From positions 2,399,173-2,463,172 of the forward strand of contig CM043801.1 of the NCBI GenBank assembly GCA_023974075.1: a stretch of DNA of 64,000 nt, in the 5' to 3' direction. This DNA is from Chaenocephalus aceratus (lineage: Eukaryota; Chordata; Actinopteri; Perciformes; Channichthyidae). Both the position numbers and the translations under genes were made by a program. The notes under the pieces were generated by a model, which ran no database searches, was not told the DNA's origin, and was given only the letters and a program-made list of their open reading frames with translations. The first letter of the stretch is position 1. Every line of letters begins with the position of its first letter. This document shows positions 37,295 through 49,175 of this stretch, piece by piece.

Positions 37295-39262
37295 CAGTGT
37301 TTCCGCCAGACCAGGGCTGAGAGGGCGTCCACCCCGAGAGCAGGGGGGTTGTCACGTGTGACTTGAATTTTGAATTGAGCCGCCCCTTATAGATACTATC
37401 TCTTTACGCATGCACACACACAATTTTGAATTGCGCCGTCCCTTATCCTATCTCTTAACGTCTCCCTGCCGACAGGGACACCCCTCCTGGCATGGTCCTT
37501 GGAAGATGCGGCGGTGTTTTGTTTTTTTTCCGTCACAGGAACGCGCTTTGCTGGCGGCGAAAATAATCCCACCAGACTCCTTTGCCCCTCCAACAGAGGG
37601 ATGTCCTTGTCCTTTTTCCTTTTCGTTAGAGATCTCCCGATCCGATCACGTGATCGGGGATCGGAGCCGATCACGTGATTTTCAAAAGATCGGAATCGGG
37701 AGAAAAAAATCGGGGATCGGGAATTTGTATTTTTTATAAAATATTTTTATTATTTTATTTAATGTTACAAAACAAAAATGACCATGCTCAGATCTTAAAG
37801 TCATCCTGAGGACTCAAATTACACAACATCATGTATGTGTTGCTTCTTTTCGGCTTGTTTTCATAGACCTGGTTGCTTATTTCTCTCAAATCTGGCAACA
37901 GAGTGGGACGAGAGTTAAAATAAAAATACCCTGCTAACTCTACTACAAACGGCGATGAAAATGAAACCGACTGCACGTTTTGTGTAGCACACAGTTATTA
38001 AACCTCCTTGTCAACATAAACACACATGCAAAACATGTAGAAACCCGCAAAATACACACACATGTAGCTACAGCTGTGCCGCTGGCTGTTAGCCAGCCGC
38101 CCAGCTGGCTGTGCCCGCGAATTCCTGGCCCGCACATTTGCGGGTCTAGCTATGTACTGAGTGTGTATTTGGCGGGTTGAGTGATGTACAATGGCATCCC
38201 GTGGAGGAATTATGAAATGTTTTACCGTTACATCACAAAAACGCACAGCAGAACCAGACCCTGGAGCGCCGGCCTCTTTATTTACTTACTCCTCTTCATC
38301 CCCTATTGGGTAATAAGGCTGAGATGAGAACCCTCCATCGTATTTAGTCCTTAGCAATATGCTGCGCCTCTCCCCATGTAGGGATGGGTACCGAGCCCCG
38401 GTATGAAACGTACCCCGGGCCGGAATTATTAAAGACAGTGGTAACGTTAAACCCCGACGTTATCGGACTTTTTATCGGTACTGGAGACATTTAAAAAATA
38501 TATGTCATATGTATTATTGCTACATACACATTATATCGCAGTTTTAGTTTCACCAACTCCGTTTCTAATATGCAATAAGACTACAACATGCGTCTATGAT
38601 GTATTTTCGAGCTTTCCAATCCAGACGAGATCTCTCTCTCCCGTCTGTGTGCGAGGGGGCGGGGCCGTTTGTAAAGGTCTCCTGACTGTGTTACAGACTG
38701 TCATCCTGGTTAGTGGTTACTCTGGGTTCTGTCTTCAGGACAGTGTTGGATTTATTTTGATAATTGGATGGGACTTGATTGGATTCAATATTAGAGTAAT
38801 TTTCTTGTATGTGTGTTTGTTTAAATATATTTGGCCTTTATTTATGGGATTGAATGGTTTACTCAAATAAAAAGGTTGATGAATTATCATCTAATGATTT
38901 GTATGATGTTTTATTTATGTTAAAGGTCACTTTGAATGATTTTAACTAATGATAATGTAGAAAAACTAACATTTTTTTTTTTTTTTTTTAATTCTTTATT
39001 TATTTGGAGTCACATTATAATACAAGTACAGTTTTTCAAATCATCTATTTTTAGAGACCCGACAGTGACAATTGAAATAGCAAACAAAATTAGTCAAAGT
39101 AAAATAAAAACGAAAAAGTACACAGGGGTTGTTTGAAATAGCAAATGTCTACACATGTACATATGCATTCATATCAACATACATATATGCATACAATACA
39201 CCCACACATACATGTGTCCATACATACACATCTATATACATTCAATCGGTGTATAGGAACAG

Positions 39263-41127
39263 TCAAACAAGGGATGGTCGTCTTTGGGATATGTAAATTC
39301 TCCACTTTTTCCATATTTCCTCAAATGTGTTTTCCTGTAGCCTCATTGAGAATGTGATTCTTTCCATGATATAGATTTCATGGATTTTGTCGTACCAGTT
39401 GTCAAGAGAGGGGATGTCTGCTTTGAGCCATTTTCTAGTTATTGCTTTTTTTGCTGCAACAGTAAGAATTCCAAATAATTGTTTTGTTTTTAAATTTGAG
39501 GGGATTGAATGTACGAGCCCAAATAGAAATTCGTCCCAGTTTAAAGGGATTTTTTCCTGTAGTATTATTTCAATTTCTACATGGATCTTTTGCCAAAAAG
39601 TTACTATTAAAGGGCAAGTCCAAAACAAATGGTAGTGATGTGCTAACTGAGAACCACATTTCCTCCAGCAGCTGGGGGGCCCTAGCTGATGTGATGACTG
39701 AGCAGGGCTGAAAAAATACCTGCTCAGCATCTTCCAACTAAACATTCTGTAGGTGCCTGAGCTCGAGATCTTCCATTGAAAAGTACAGTAGCTTGTCCAA
39801 ACTTCGTCAGGGATGTTTTTTTTTGTTTCGTTTTCCCATTTGTGTTTTATATAGAAAGTATTTTCCTTTTTAATATCTTGAAGAGCTTGGTAAAGATTGG
39901 AGATTACTTTCATCCCTGTGTCTGATGTGTATGCACTGGTGAAAACTATTAATAAAGGGTTTTCAAGGGCCTTCTGGCTGTCTGACAGGGAACTATATAA
40001 GTAATGGCGTACCTGTAGAAATCTAAAAAAATCACCGTTATTCAACCCATATCGATTTTTTAATGTTTGAAAATCATACATGGTTCCTTTGCTGAAAAAT
40101 GTGCAATATGAAGTAAGGCCATGTTTGGCCCAGCCTTTAAATGTTGTATCTAGCTTGCTTGGGGTGAAATCAAGATCATGTGAGCACCATCTTAATATCT
40201 TCATTTCCTCCAGCAAGTCACTCCTGGTGATGGCCCTCAGCCATAGTTTTAAAGAGAGGTTGATCCAGCGGTTATCTTTTTCCAGTAAGTTTTTAATATG
40301 TTTTTTATCCCCTAACCTTGCCTCGATTGGTACTTCTCCTGATACATTATTCTCAATTTCTTTCCATCTAGCTCTGTAGTCTGGCTTGCACCAGCAGAAC
40401 AAGCTTCTTAATTGGGCTGATATATAGTAGTCCTTCAAGCAGGGGAGCGCTACTCCTCCCTTGTTTTTTGCTAGTTGAAGAGTACGGAATCTAATCCTTG
40501 GTTTCTTCCCTTGCCAAATGTACCTTGATATGGTTTTATCCCATTCGTTAAACTGCTTGTCTGTGATTTCAATTGGTAGATTCTGGAAAAGGTATAAAAG
40601 TCTAGGTAGGATGTTCATTTTCACTGATTCTATTCGAGATTCAAAGCTCAGCACTGGGATCAAGTTCCATCTATTTATGTCTTCTTTTATTTTCTGATTT
40701 AGAGGGTTAAAATTTAGTGTATACAAGTCCTCTGAATCTTTAGAGATGTTTACTCCCAGATATTTTAAGTGGTCCAGATCCCAATTAAGAACAATGGTCG
40801 AGTTTATATGTTGGCTTGGCTTGTAATTAAAGCTCAGTATTTGGGTTTTTGTTATATTGAGTTTGTACCCTGAGACAGAACTATAAGTATCCAAAAAGGT
40901 CAGTAAACTCAAGAAAGATTCATCTGGGTTTGACAGGTATATTAATATATCATCAGCAAATAATGATAATTTATGTTCCTGGCCATATACTTTTATGCCG
41001 GTAATAATGTTATTTTGAGTAACCCCCAAACTCAGAGCTTCGATATAAATTGCGAATAACAGAGGGCTAATTGGACATCCCTGTCGTGTCCCTCTCTCAA
41101 GGTTGAAAGAATTTGATATGGCTCCAT
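39263..41127 (-). pseudogene. L1 ORF2, reverse transcriptase C-terminal part and C-terminal region
   Basis: It resumes in frame after the base loss with NGAISNSFNLERGTRQGCP and SPLLFAIYIEALS, then LSLFADDILIYLS, the FADD catalytic box. After the thumb and connector come about 400 residues of L1-type C-terminal region with a Trp/Cys-rich stretch (FWTCPLIVTFW). It ends at a stop at 39263, about 290 bp before the poly(A) tail. This segment is fully open. Confidence 0.85.
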
Positions 41128-41654
41128 TTATTTTATTCTTGCATAAGGGTTGTCGTACAATGCTTGAACAGTATTAATAAAAGTCTTGTGAAAGCCAAAC
41201 TTTTCAAGAACTTGGTATAGGAAATTCCAATTAACTCGATCGAAGGCTTTTTCTGCATCAAGGCTCAAAAGTACTGCCTGGAGTTTGTTTTTGGATATAT
41301 GTTCAACTATGTGTAGAGTTCTGCGGGTATTATCTTGAGTTTGCCGTTGTTTGATAAATCCTGTCTGATCTAGATTTATTATCCGAGGGAGGATTTCTTC
41401 GAGTCTTTTTGCCAAAATGTGGGTAAAGATCTTATAGTCTTGATTTAGCACACTTATTGGACGATAGCTTCCACAGTCACATTTGTCTTTCCCTTCCTTT
41501 GGTATCAGGGAGATTACTGCTTCGCCCCATGAGGGGGGAGCTATACCTGTCTGAAGCACGTGGTTAAAGGCATCCCTCATTGTTGGGATCAGTAGATCCA
41601 TCATTTCCCTGTACCATTCAGAAGGGAAACCATCTGGGCCTGGAGCTTTATTGG
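41128..41654 (-). pseudogene. L1 ORF2, reverse transcriptase N-terminal part
   Basis: It continues the ORF2 in the next frame, beginning NKAPGPDGFPSEWY. Reverse transcriptase motifs follow: PKEGKDKCDCGSYRPISVLN, LAKRLEEILPRII, DQTGFIKQRQTQDN and SLDAEKAFDRVNW with the first catalytic Asp. It ends NPYARIK and stops, because one base is missing from an A run at about 41127. Confidence 0.83.
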
Positions 41655-43051
41655 GTTTTAAAATCAGCGATTGCCTTTTCTATTTCTTTTCCCGTAATTT
41701 CTCTAATTAAATTGTGATTTTGCTCATCCCTCACTTTAGGGAAAGTGATCAAGTCAAGGAAACTCCTGATGTTGGTTTTATCTATTTTAGGCTGTGTGTA
41801 TAGGTTTTTATAAAAACAGACAAACGTTTGTTGTATGTCTTTTAGATTACTATGTATAATACTTGTTTCAGGGTCTTTTATTTTGTAAATTGTGTTTTCT
41901 ATCTGTTGTTTTTTTAGTTTGTAAGCCAATAGTTTTGCTGATTTACCTCCTACCTCATAGTAACTTTGTTTTAGAAAGATCATTTTATTTTTTATGTCGT
42001 TAGAGAGGATTTCATGGAGTTCGTTCTTTTTTTTATCTATTTCCATTTTAGTTTTTGTGTTTAGGGTTTTCTTATGTATATTTTCTAGATGTTTTAGTTC
42101 TGTTTGAAGCTGATTTGTTTTCTCTTTTCTTTGCTTATTTATGTGTGAGGAATAGCCAATTATTTTTCCTCTTAGGACAGCTTTGCATGCATCCCACAAG
42201 ATTATTGGGGACACTTCTCCATTGTCATTGTCGTTCAGATAATCTTTTATATGGGTCCTGATTTGAGGCCTAATTTGGTTAAGAATTCCTGTGTTCAATC
42301 TCCAGATTGTGCTTTTCCTTTCTAGTCCTAGATTTAGTGCCATGGAGACCGGGGCATGGTCTGATAAGTCCATGGTCCCTATACTGCAATTTTGGACCCT
42401 GTAAAAATCTTTCTGATACATAAACAGATAATCGAGCCTTGAGTATACTGAGTGTGGGTGTGAGTAAAAGGTAAAATCTTTCGTAGACGGATTTAGGTCT
42501 CGCCATATATCTGAGAGCCCTAGGTCTCCCAAGATCAATGTAATGTTCTTGGTGATTTTTTTCCCTCCTGAGGGAAGGGGTTTTGATGTATCTAAAGTTG
42601 GGTTAAGTCTAACATTGAAATCTCCCCCACAAATTAGAATTCCTTGGGCCTCCAATGTTATTATTTCAAAAATGTGTTTGTAAAATGACCATTCAGATCC
42701 CGGGGGGGCATATACATTCAGGAAGGTAACTAAAGTGCCCTCCAAATTTCCCCGAATCAGTACATATCTCCCATCTTTGTCCTTTTTTTCATATGTGCAT
42801 TCAAAGTTTAATTTACTGGAGATTAAGACTGTTACGCCCCTCCTGGATCCCTTTCTGTATGAGGATGAATATGAACTGAAGTTCCACTTTTTAAGTTTTT
42901 GGTGTTCCTGTTCTGTTAGATGAGTCTCCTGAAGGAGGGCTATTTCAACTCCATCTCTTTTTAATTTTGACATGACTTTATTCCTTTTAATTGGGTTTCC
43001 CAGACCGTTCACATTGTATGTAATTACTTTAATTGACCCTTTACTCTGCAT
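41648..43051 (-). pseudogene. L1 ORF2, endonuclease part
   Basis: The first 467 codons of ORF2 encode an apurinic/apyrimidinic-type endonuclease that nicks target DNA to prime reverse transcription. Motifs appear in order: TYNVNGLGN, LLQETHLT, NVYAPPGSEW, ICGGDFNVRLN, YSRLDYLF and LSDHAPVSMAL, with the catalytic Glu, Asp/Asn and Asp-His all present. A linker precedes the RT. The frame breaks at about 41655, where one extra base in a C run turns the expected FKTNKAPGPDG into a stop. Start chosen at the ATG before QSKGSIKVITYN. Confidence 0.85.
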
Positions 43052-44285
43052 GCTAATTATTTGCCTTTATTTTAAATCCATGAGTTCCTACATTTAAATC
43101 ATTTCCAACATCCCCTGTTGTATATATAACATTAATAAAATACAAAACTATAACCAAAAAAAATGTAACAAAATAATATCCACAAACATAAATGACATTG
43201 ACTTCCAGATTGAAGGCCACATATTGTGCCTTGGAGTGTTGGAATGTGGAGGGAAAGTCTCTTCCTCTTATTGATGGAAGGGGGCCCTCTTCAGCCCTTA
43301 AGCTGATACATAGGTCCATAAAATACAGAGGGTAGCAAACCGACCCGAAATGTGCCCACATGTGTCCGTGGTATAAGCGTTCTATTCAGTTTGCTCTCAA
43401 CCTTTGGGTAGAGAGGAAAATAATGATAGTAAAAGCAAGGAGGAAGGAAGAAAAAAGAGAATAGTCTCAGTGCTACTTATCAGGTATCCCGATGTCGAAA
43501 GCTTCGAAGCCGTTCCTTGAAGTGTAACTTGGAGCTCGGGTGCAGTTGATCTCCTCGCTTTCTGCTGGGTTCCCAGGTCAGCCGGTTAATCTGGCCTATT
43601 AACGAGCTTGGGTTCTGCAGGACAGGCACTGGTATCCCTCTCTTCACCATGTCTAAACTAACATTTTTAAACTCGGGATGGTCCACATTAATTTCGGGAC
43701 GGTTCCGGGAGGATGGGGAACAAAGTTAGTCGAGAGCCCTGGTAACAGCCAGATGCAATGTTTGCAAGGCGGAGGTTCCGCGTGGTGGAAAGAACAGAGC
43801 TACGTTCAACACGACCAATCTAACACGCCACCTGAGAAACAACACCAACAACAACACGACGAGTACACAGCGGCCACTCAGGGTAACGGCACTGAAACAA
43901 CAAACACTTTCAGAGACTTTTAAAAGGAAAGAGAAACTGCCTCAGAACAGTGAAAAGGCCAACACAATAACAGCCAAGATAGCTGAATTCATCACGTTGG
44001 ATGACCAGCCGTTATCTGTTACCTTTTTTTCTTTTAATGCATAGCATAAAGATCGGATCGGGAAAATCGGTATCGGCAGATTGTCAAAATCAAATGATCA
44101 GAATCGGATCGGGAGCAAAAAAAGGTGCTCGGACATCCCTACTTTTCTTCATTTAAAGCGATAAAAACTCTCGATCTTCTCTCAAATTATTTATTTTTTT
44201 GGACGCCCTCGGCTCGAGTTTAGGGCGTTCCGAGCTGAATAAGAGCGTCAAATGACGGCAAGACGCCCCCCTGGCGGAAACGCTG

Positions 44286-44791
44286 CCGAACGGCTCCCCC
44301 TCTCTATGGCGAACAAAGTAGTTAGTTTGAGAGCTAGCTAACTTGCCACATGGAACATTACAGTGTATGTTATTGACAAATTATTCGATTAATTTGGTAC
44401 ATTTGTGGATTATTACTGTTACAATTTTGGCATTTGGCAATCCTTCTGCTGCTATATCACAACAAGTATTCATGCACACAAGATGATTATTTAACTGTAG
44501 ATTATGACAGACCATTTCACATTTACTGACGAATCCATTTTAATGAATTTTTCTAATCTTGACTGACAAGAATTGTTGGTTTGAAATAGAAGCATTGCCT
44601 GGAGGGTTTGTTGTGGAGAGGATCATCCTGTTTATGCCATGGCGGCCTGCCCAGTGATCATCACATACAGTAAGTTCAGTCTGCCTACTGACAGTGTACA
44701 GCAGATTTATTATTATGTTATGAGTTTACCCTACAGGTAAACACCAAGTCCCAAGTGTGACGGTAATAAAATGTAGTGCAGGATTCTCAGA
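44286..44791. other. Intron 1 spacer without recognised features
   Basis: AT-rich; nothing recognised. Confidence 0.4.
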
Positions 44792-45183
44792 GGGTGTTTC
44801 TCAATCTCGAGTACGCTTGCTTGGTAGCACATGTCTTCCGAGCGTCTTGCTTCAGAAGCGAGGCAAGAATCCTTCCTGGCATTCGGAAAACAAAGAGTGG
44901 AACAGGATAGCAAGTGTGCAGGTGTGCTTCATATGAGAGGCCCCGCCTTACATTTTCCGCCACAGATTTGGGGAAATTGGTCTGTGCGCAAAGCATTGTG
45001 GGGATTTTAAGACCGTGGAGTCTACACATGTGCAGCCTCGAAATGTCTCCAAACGAAGTACGCCGAGCTCGGTAGACTTCCAAGTATGCTGGACATTGGA
45101 ACAGTACTTCGGCCGCACTCGATGACGTAGTATGCTTGAAATAGTGGCTCTGGAGCAGCTTTACTCGAGATTGAGAAACACCC
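44792..45183. mobile_element. 392-bp MITE with possible 9-bp target duplication (Mutator-like?)
   Basis: Perfect 22-bp inverted ends starting GGGTGTTTCTCAATCTCGAG flank the element. The 9-bp flanks attctcaga (44783-44791) and attatcaga (45184-45192) differ at one base. A 9-bp duplication and GGG ends suggest the Mutator superfamily, but there is no transposase to confirm it. Two further copies lie at 56068-56571. Confidence 0.72.
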
Positions 45184-45447
45184 ATTATCAGAGCCTACAG
45201 GTGGATGCTAGCGTGGAGGCAGGGTTTATGAAATGCTATGAGCAGCAGCAGTGTATTCAAATGAGCTGTAGCAGGGAGTGATCTGACAGAACATACTGTA
45301 TGTTTGTAAGGTGGTTATATGTTGCATGTGCACTGATTCCAGGATTGCATTCATGAGTACAGCTAGGCTAAGTTACCTAGCACCAACATTAGCAGGACTG
45401 AACCTGAAGCAGCAGTTTCTTTCAAATCCTCGCTTTTTTTCACGCTA
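45184..45447. other. Intron 1 spacer
   Basis: Short spacer between the MITE and the next stack; nothing recognised. Confidence 0.35.
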
Positions 45448-46134
45448 TTCGGTACGGGCCCTTCGGTTCGGTACAGGTGTGTACCGAAGTGTACCGAACG
45501 AATATAACGTTAAACGTAAAAAAATTGAGAACGTGAACAACATTTTGGAAGTAATCTCAGGTTTGTATTTATTTGAGTGAATATTCACAGTTTAATAATA
45601 AGAAAAAACCCAAAACTAATAGTTTATGTTTTGTGAGTACTAGTACAGTAAAAGTTCAAATACAGATTATTCAGTTCATCGAAATGCTGCACCTTAATGT
45701 TTATTTTATTATATTTTGTATTATTTGAGTGAATACATTATTCACAGTTTAATAATAATAAAAAATATATATATATGTTTTGTTTTGTGAAAAAAATTCT
45801 GCTGTACCGAAAACGTACCGAACCGAACCGTGACCAAAAAACCGAGGTACGTACCGAACCGAAATGTGAAATGTGAACCCAGTGTTTCCCACAGATCTGA
45901 AATATACTTGGGCGGGTGGTGGCAGCAGGGGGGATGCGCGGAGAATAAGAAAAGATCCCAGAAAAAATTCTGGGATTTCATGAACATTAACATTAACCTT
46001 TCTGTTGGTCGCTTGTTAGCAGACCCTTCACGCGATGGCAGAGCGAACAGGTACAGGCAAGGCCCATAATGATAGCCCTATAGTTTAAATCTACTACCCA
46101 CACATGAACATATGGAAATGAGTTACTATTTAAA

Positions 46135-46943
46135 AAATAGATACTCAACCCGCGGCTCGCGAGCCGCATGCGGCTCCTTTAAGACTAGTTGCAGCTCTTT
46201 TAAGTCCCACTTAATTTTTTTAAAATAAAAACATATGTCAGCAGAATTCATCAACATTTCATTATCACTCACAAGTCACACATCAGTCATCACACACATC
46301 AGTCTATTAAGCCGCCCCCCCCCATCCCTCTGAACAACCAATCACAAATGATTTCAGGTTTGGCGCTCTGATTGCAGGTGCGCGAGATAATTGCTCCGTC
46401 ACACTGGGAAAACTAGCTTACAGCACTATGCAAAAATGGTAAAGGAATATAGGAAACGAAAATATGAAGAGGAATATCGAACATTTAAAGAGGACTGGGA
46501 ACTCGAATTTTTCTTCGTCTCCACCGGTTCGGGAAAATGCATCTGACAACGTCATTTCACAATTTAAAAGGTCCAATTTGCAGCGCCATCACGACACAAA
46601 CACCCGAAGTTCAGTACCGACTTTCCGAAAGGTGGAGAGTTGAGGGCGGAAAAGCTGGCGAGACTCAAACAGAACCGAACTGCTCAAATAAACTTATTCC
46701 ACACTAATACGAGTGAAAAGAGCGACATGCTGTCTGTTATCTGTTGCTATGGACAGTCAGCAATGTGTGTTTTTGTGGTTGCAGTGAAAATAATAAATCA
46801 CAGTTATTGCACTGTACATTATGCTTTTCATTCCTTAGTAACATATTACTATTATCCATATTCTCAAATGCATAATGGTTTCAGGGAGGAAAGGAGCGTT
46901 TTTGGATTGTGGCTCCTGATTAGGACAAGGTTGAGTACTACTG
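46135..46943 (+). mobile_element. hAT (Charlie/SPIN-like) deletion derivative
   Basis: The right end ggttgagtactactg and the left tactcaacccgcggctc are inverted repeats of the CAGTxGTxCTCAACC type. It contains a transposase N-terminal relic (46436-46730). The target duplication is not clear. Confidence 0.55.
46436..46730 (+). pseudogene. hAT transposase N-terminal relic, GTF2IRD2/Charlie-like
   Basis: An ATG opens MVKEYRKRKYEEEYRTFKED and WELEFFFVSTGSGKC, then stops. The later piece LRAEKLARLKQNRTAQINLF is in another frame. Both resemble the N-terminus of hAT transposases related to the GTF2IRD2 C-terminal domain (KRKYDEENRxF...WELxFFF; RAEKLAxLK). It is frameshifted and truncated; no catalytic domain remains. 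Confidence 0.6.
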
Positions 46944-47540
46944 CTCTAGGGGGTCCAGGGGCATGCCCCCCGGTAAGATTTTATTTTTTATTTTGGAGTT
47001 AAATGCATCAATCTGGTGCATTTTGAGGGGAAAATAAAGAGACTAGATCTATGAAACACCTATATTAAACAGAACTGTATACATTTCAATAATCATAAAA
47101 TCATGGCCATAACCAATAACATACCTTTTCCAATATGAAAAAAACACTGAAACTTGTTTATTAATTTATTTTTGGTTCATTTATAGTTGTGAGTGTGTCT
47201 GTGCTCCTGAATCAGCCTCTCCTGTCTCCCTCCTCTCCCCCCTGCTCCTCTTTGAGGCAGCAGCAAAGACTAATTTTCTCTCAACAAGTTTTTAAATTGT
47301 ATCTTGCCTTTTTCACCTAGTTAACTTTTTATTTATTTATTCATGCATATTTTACTAATCACATTTCATTTAGCTGACGCTTTTATCCAAAGCGACTTAT
47401 AATGACTGATTACAGGGACATTCTCCCTGGAGTAACTAAGGGCTAAGTGGCTTACTCAAGGGCACACTAGTGGTGGTGTTCCTGGCGGGATTTGAACTCA
47501 CAGCCTTCCGATCTTCAGCCCACCTCACTATCCATTAGAC

Positions 47541-47997
47541 CAGGGGTTCCCAACCTTTTTTCCCAAGAGCCCCCCCAAATGAAAAATTATACATTTCTTT
47601 CTTTTTATGCCTTTAATACTAACTTGAATTTTTATTAAAATTAATTAATCAATTATTTGTTATATTTTATTGTAATGTAGAGACAAGTTGGGATGCACGT
47701 CCGATATTAGGAATTATGACGTCATCCCGATAAACCCGATACTAGTATTAATAGCCCCGATAATATACAATATATTTTTTGGGTAAAACAAAAGAAAAAA
47801 ATACTGCGGGATGAGGGGCGCTTGTTTTTCACTCGGCTCCTCCCGTTTTGCCAGTACTGTGGTATTAGTGGTTTAGGAAGAGGGGAGTTCTTCACAAATC
47901 TAGTGCTCCCTAATACTTCGAACCTGATCAGTCACCTGAAACATCGCCATCGCTACGATGGTGTGTTAAAAGCGTACGAAGACAATAATACAATACA

Positions 47998-48043
<46 letters not shown>

Positions 48044-48669
48044 TGTGCTAGCGCGCGTTGGAGCTATGTGCAACTCAAGGCATATGCTCGAACCGAGCTG
48101 CCTGGACGCTGCAATCATGTTGTGCACGATCCGTTGCTGAGTGTGCTGACTTTTCGTACAATGTCCCACTGTCTGGCTTCCTGCATAAAGTCAAGTGCTC
48201 GGCGCAGTTGTGGCGAAATGTCGCTCCTCTGTTTTCATTTAAACAGCTCCTTATATCCGTTAGCGCAGCTAGCTAGCACCAGATGCTAACAACAACAATG
48301 CACGTAAGGTCCTCCTCTCTCGCTCGCTCGGGGCCAACACATACACGCACCCTCCTGGTCCTCCAGATGGCCAGTCGGGGCCTGCCGGTGAGCGTGGAAG
48401 TGTGGTCTGCCACAAGCGGGCGGCAGGAGTGGGGCTGTCAGCATCAGCTTGTAGATGGTATTTTAAACTCGAAACTACGGGGCGGCCAAGGAAAAAAAAT
48501 ACATAATCGTGTTAAAATAATTAGTGGTGTAAATCTTTTTTTATTATCGGTATCGGTCCTTGAGAAGCAGGAAGTTATCGGTATCGGTTTCAAAAACCCA
48601 ATATCGTGCATCCCTAGAGACAAGGCTTTAGTGACAATCATGTATTGCCTTACAGGTTGGGAACCACTG
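47541..48669. mobile_element. hAT element with perfect 8-bp duplication, itself interrupted
   Basis: The ends CAGGGGTTCCCAACCTTTTT and aggttgggaaccactg, with flanking cattagac (47533-47540 and 48670-48677). Its own 200 bp are split at 47687/48617 by a second hAT. Confidence 0.88.
47688..48616 (+). mobile_element. hAT element, 929 bp, sister copy of 23572-24548
   Basis: The ends ttgggatgcacg and tcgtgcatcccta, flanked by gagacaag (47680-47687 and 48617-48624). It holds the same BED-finger frame (PFCQYCG...ISHLKHRHRYD, from 47822) and a (TG)n at the same place (48000-48048). No catalytic domain. Confidence 0.9.
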
Positions 48670-49175
48670 CATTAGACCAATCACTACCCTCTCAATGGAA
48701 ATATGTGTTTACATAAATGGTGACCACACCGTTTGAGACCCACTGAGAACTTAGACTAAGTTTAACTTTCTAAACACTCAGAGAGTCCTTTACCTCACCT
48801 GAGCTGAGGTTATCCCGAGCTTGAATGACACACAGAGACCAATCAAGGGCTTTGATTATGATCTGTATGACAGTGGCCATGTCGGCAGGCCACATCATGT
48901 AGACAGCCAGTCACCCTGTGTGAGGCAGGCCACTTAACAGGCCAGAAGGAGGCGAGATCAGAGCAAGAGAGCGAGGGATCATTGTCCACAAGTTAATTGA
49001 TCGCAGATGGCGTCGTGGTCACGGACGAATAAAAAAAAATATATAAAAAAAAAAATTATAAAAAAAAAAAGACCTAAATGGGTCGCGAAATATACTTGGG
49101 CGGCCGTTAATATACCTGGGCGGCCCGCCCAAGTATAGTCTATGTGTGGGAAACCCTGGAACCGTTACACCCTTA

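Larger units (their letters stand above)
38977..43654 (-). mobile_element. L1/Tx1-type LINE, 5'-truncated before ORF1, ~4.7 kb
   Basis: On the minus strand it begins at about 43654, holds a nearly complete ORF2 and ends in a poly(A) tail (the T run at 38971-38989). A 14-bp target duplication aaactaacattttt flanks it (38963-38976 and 43655-43668). ORF1 is not recognised, so it is truncated or starts between the ORFs. It inserted into the hAT at 37627-44141. Two frameshifts are its only major ORF2 lesions, suggesting a fairly recent insertion. Confidence 0.85.
37627..44141. mobile_element. hAT element interrupted by an L1-type LINE
   Basis: The ends TAGAGATCTCCCGATCC and gctcggacatcccta match the clean copy at 50324-51136. 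The flanks cttttcgt and cttttctt are an 8-bp duplication with one change. Its left (to about 37905) and right (from about 43740) parts align to the clean copy. The middle (37910-38960) differs and includes another hAT-type end at 38379 whose body (38474-38680) matches the 29.3 kb element. A BED-finger-like frame lies at 43740-43923. Confidence 0.8.
37295..44285. mobile_element. Outer hAT-like element of a three-layer nest
   Basis: The left end CAGTGTTTCCGCCAG and the right end ctggcggaaacgctg are inverted repeats. gggcgtcc/gacgccct motifs continue the symmetry. The 8 bp flanks (ccgagcac and ccgaacgg) share five positions, so the target duplication is degraded. Only about 330 bp at the left and 140 bp at the right belong to this layer. 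Confidence 0.6.
47363..48678 (-). mobile_element. tRNA-derived SINE split by a hAT insertion
   Basis: On the minus strand the tRNA-like head has an A box (tctaatggatagtgagg) and a B box (gagttcaaatccc). The tail has cgctttggataaaagcgtc and tcagctaaatg, typical of a common fish SINE family. Flanking aatcac (47357-47362 and 48679-48684) is its target duplication. The body is 47363-47540; the hAT at 47541-48669 landed in the first bases of the head. It is transcribed by RNA polymerase III when intact. Confidence 0.78.
45880..49158. mobile_element. Second layer: large hAT-like element with CAGTGTTTCCCACAG ends
   Basis: The ends CAGTGTTTCCCACAGATC and tatgtgtgggaaaccctg are inverted, and acttgggcgg motifs continue the symmetry. 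The flanks share gaacc, a possible 5-bp duplication. Its own sequence is the dispersed repeat also at 27.9-28.6 kb. Inside lie a GTF2IRD2/Charlie-like hAT relic, a SINE and two further hATs. Confidence 0.65.
45448..49175. mobile_element. Outermost layer: hAT of the TAGGGGTGTAACGG family
   Basis: Positions 45448-45879 carry the cggtaccg/gtaccgaacc interior seen in the complete copy at 36641-36811. The right end gaaccgttacaccctta lies at 49159-49175, displaced by a 3.3-kb insertion. The left end is degraded. Confidence 0.6.

Noticed and set aside
47363..47540. tRNA gene
   Set aside because: A and B boxes are present, but the cloverleaf is not maintained and a SINE tail follows; it is a tRNA-derived SINE.
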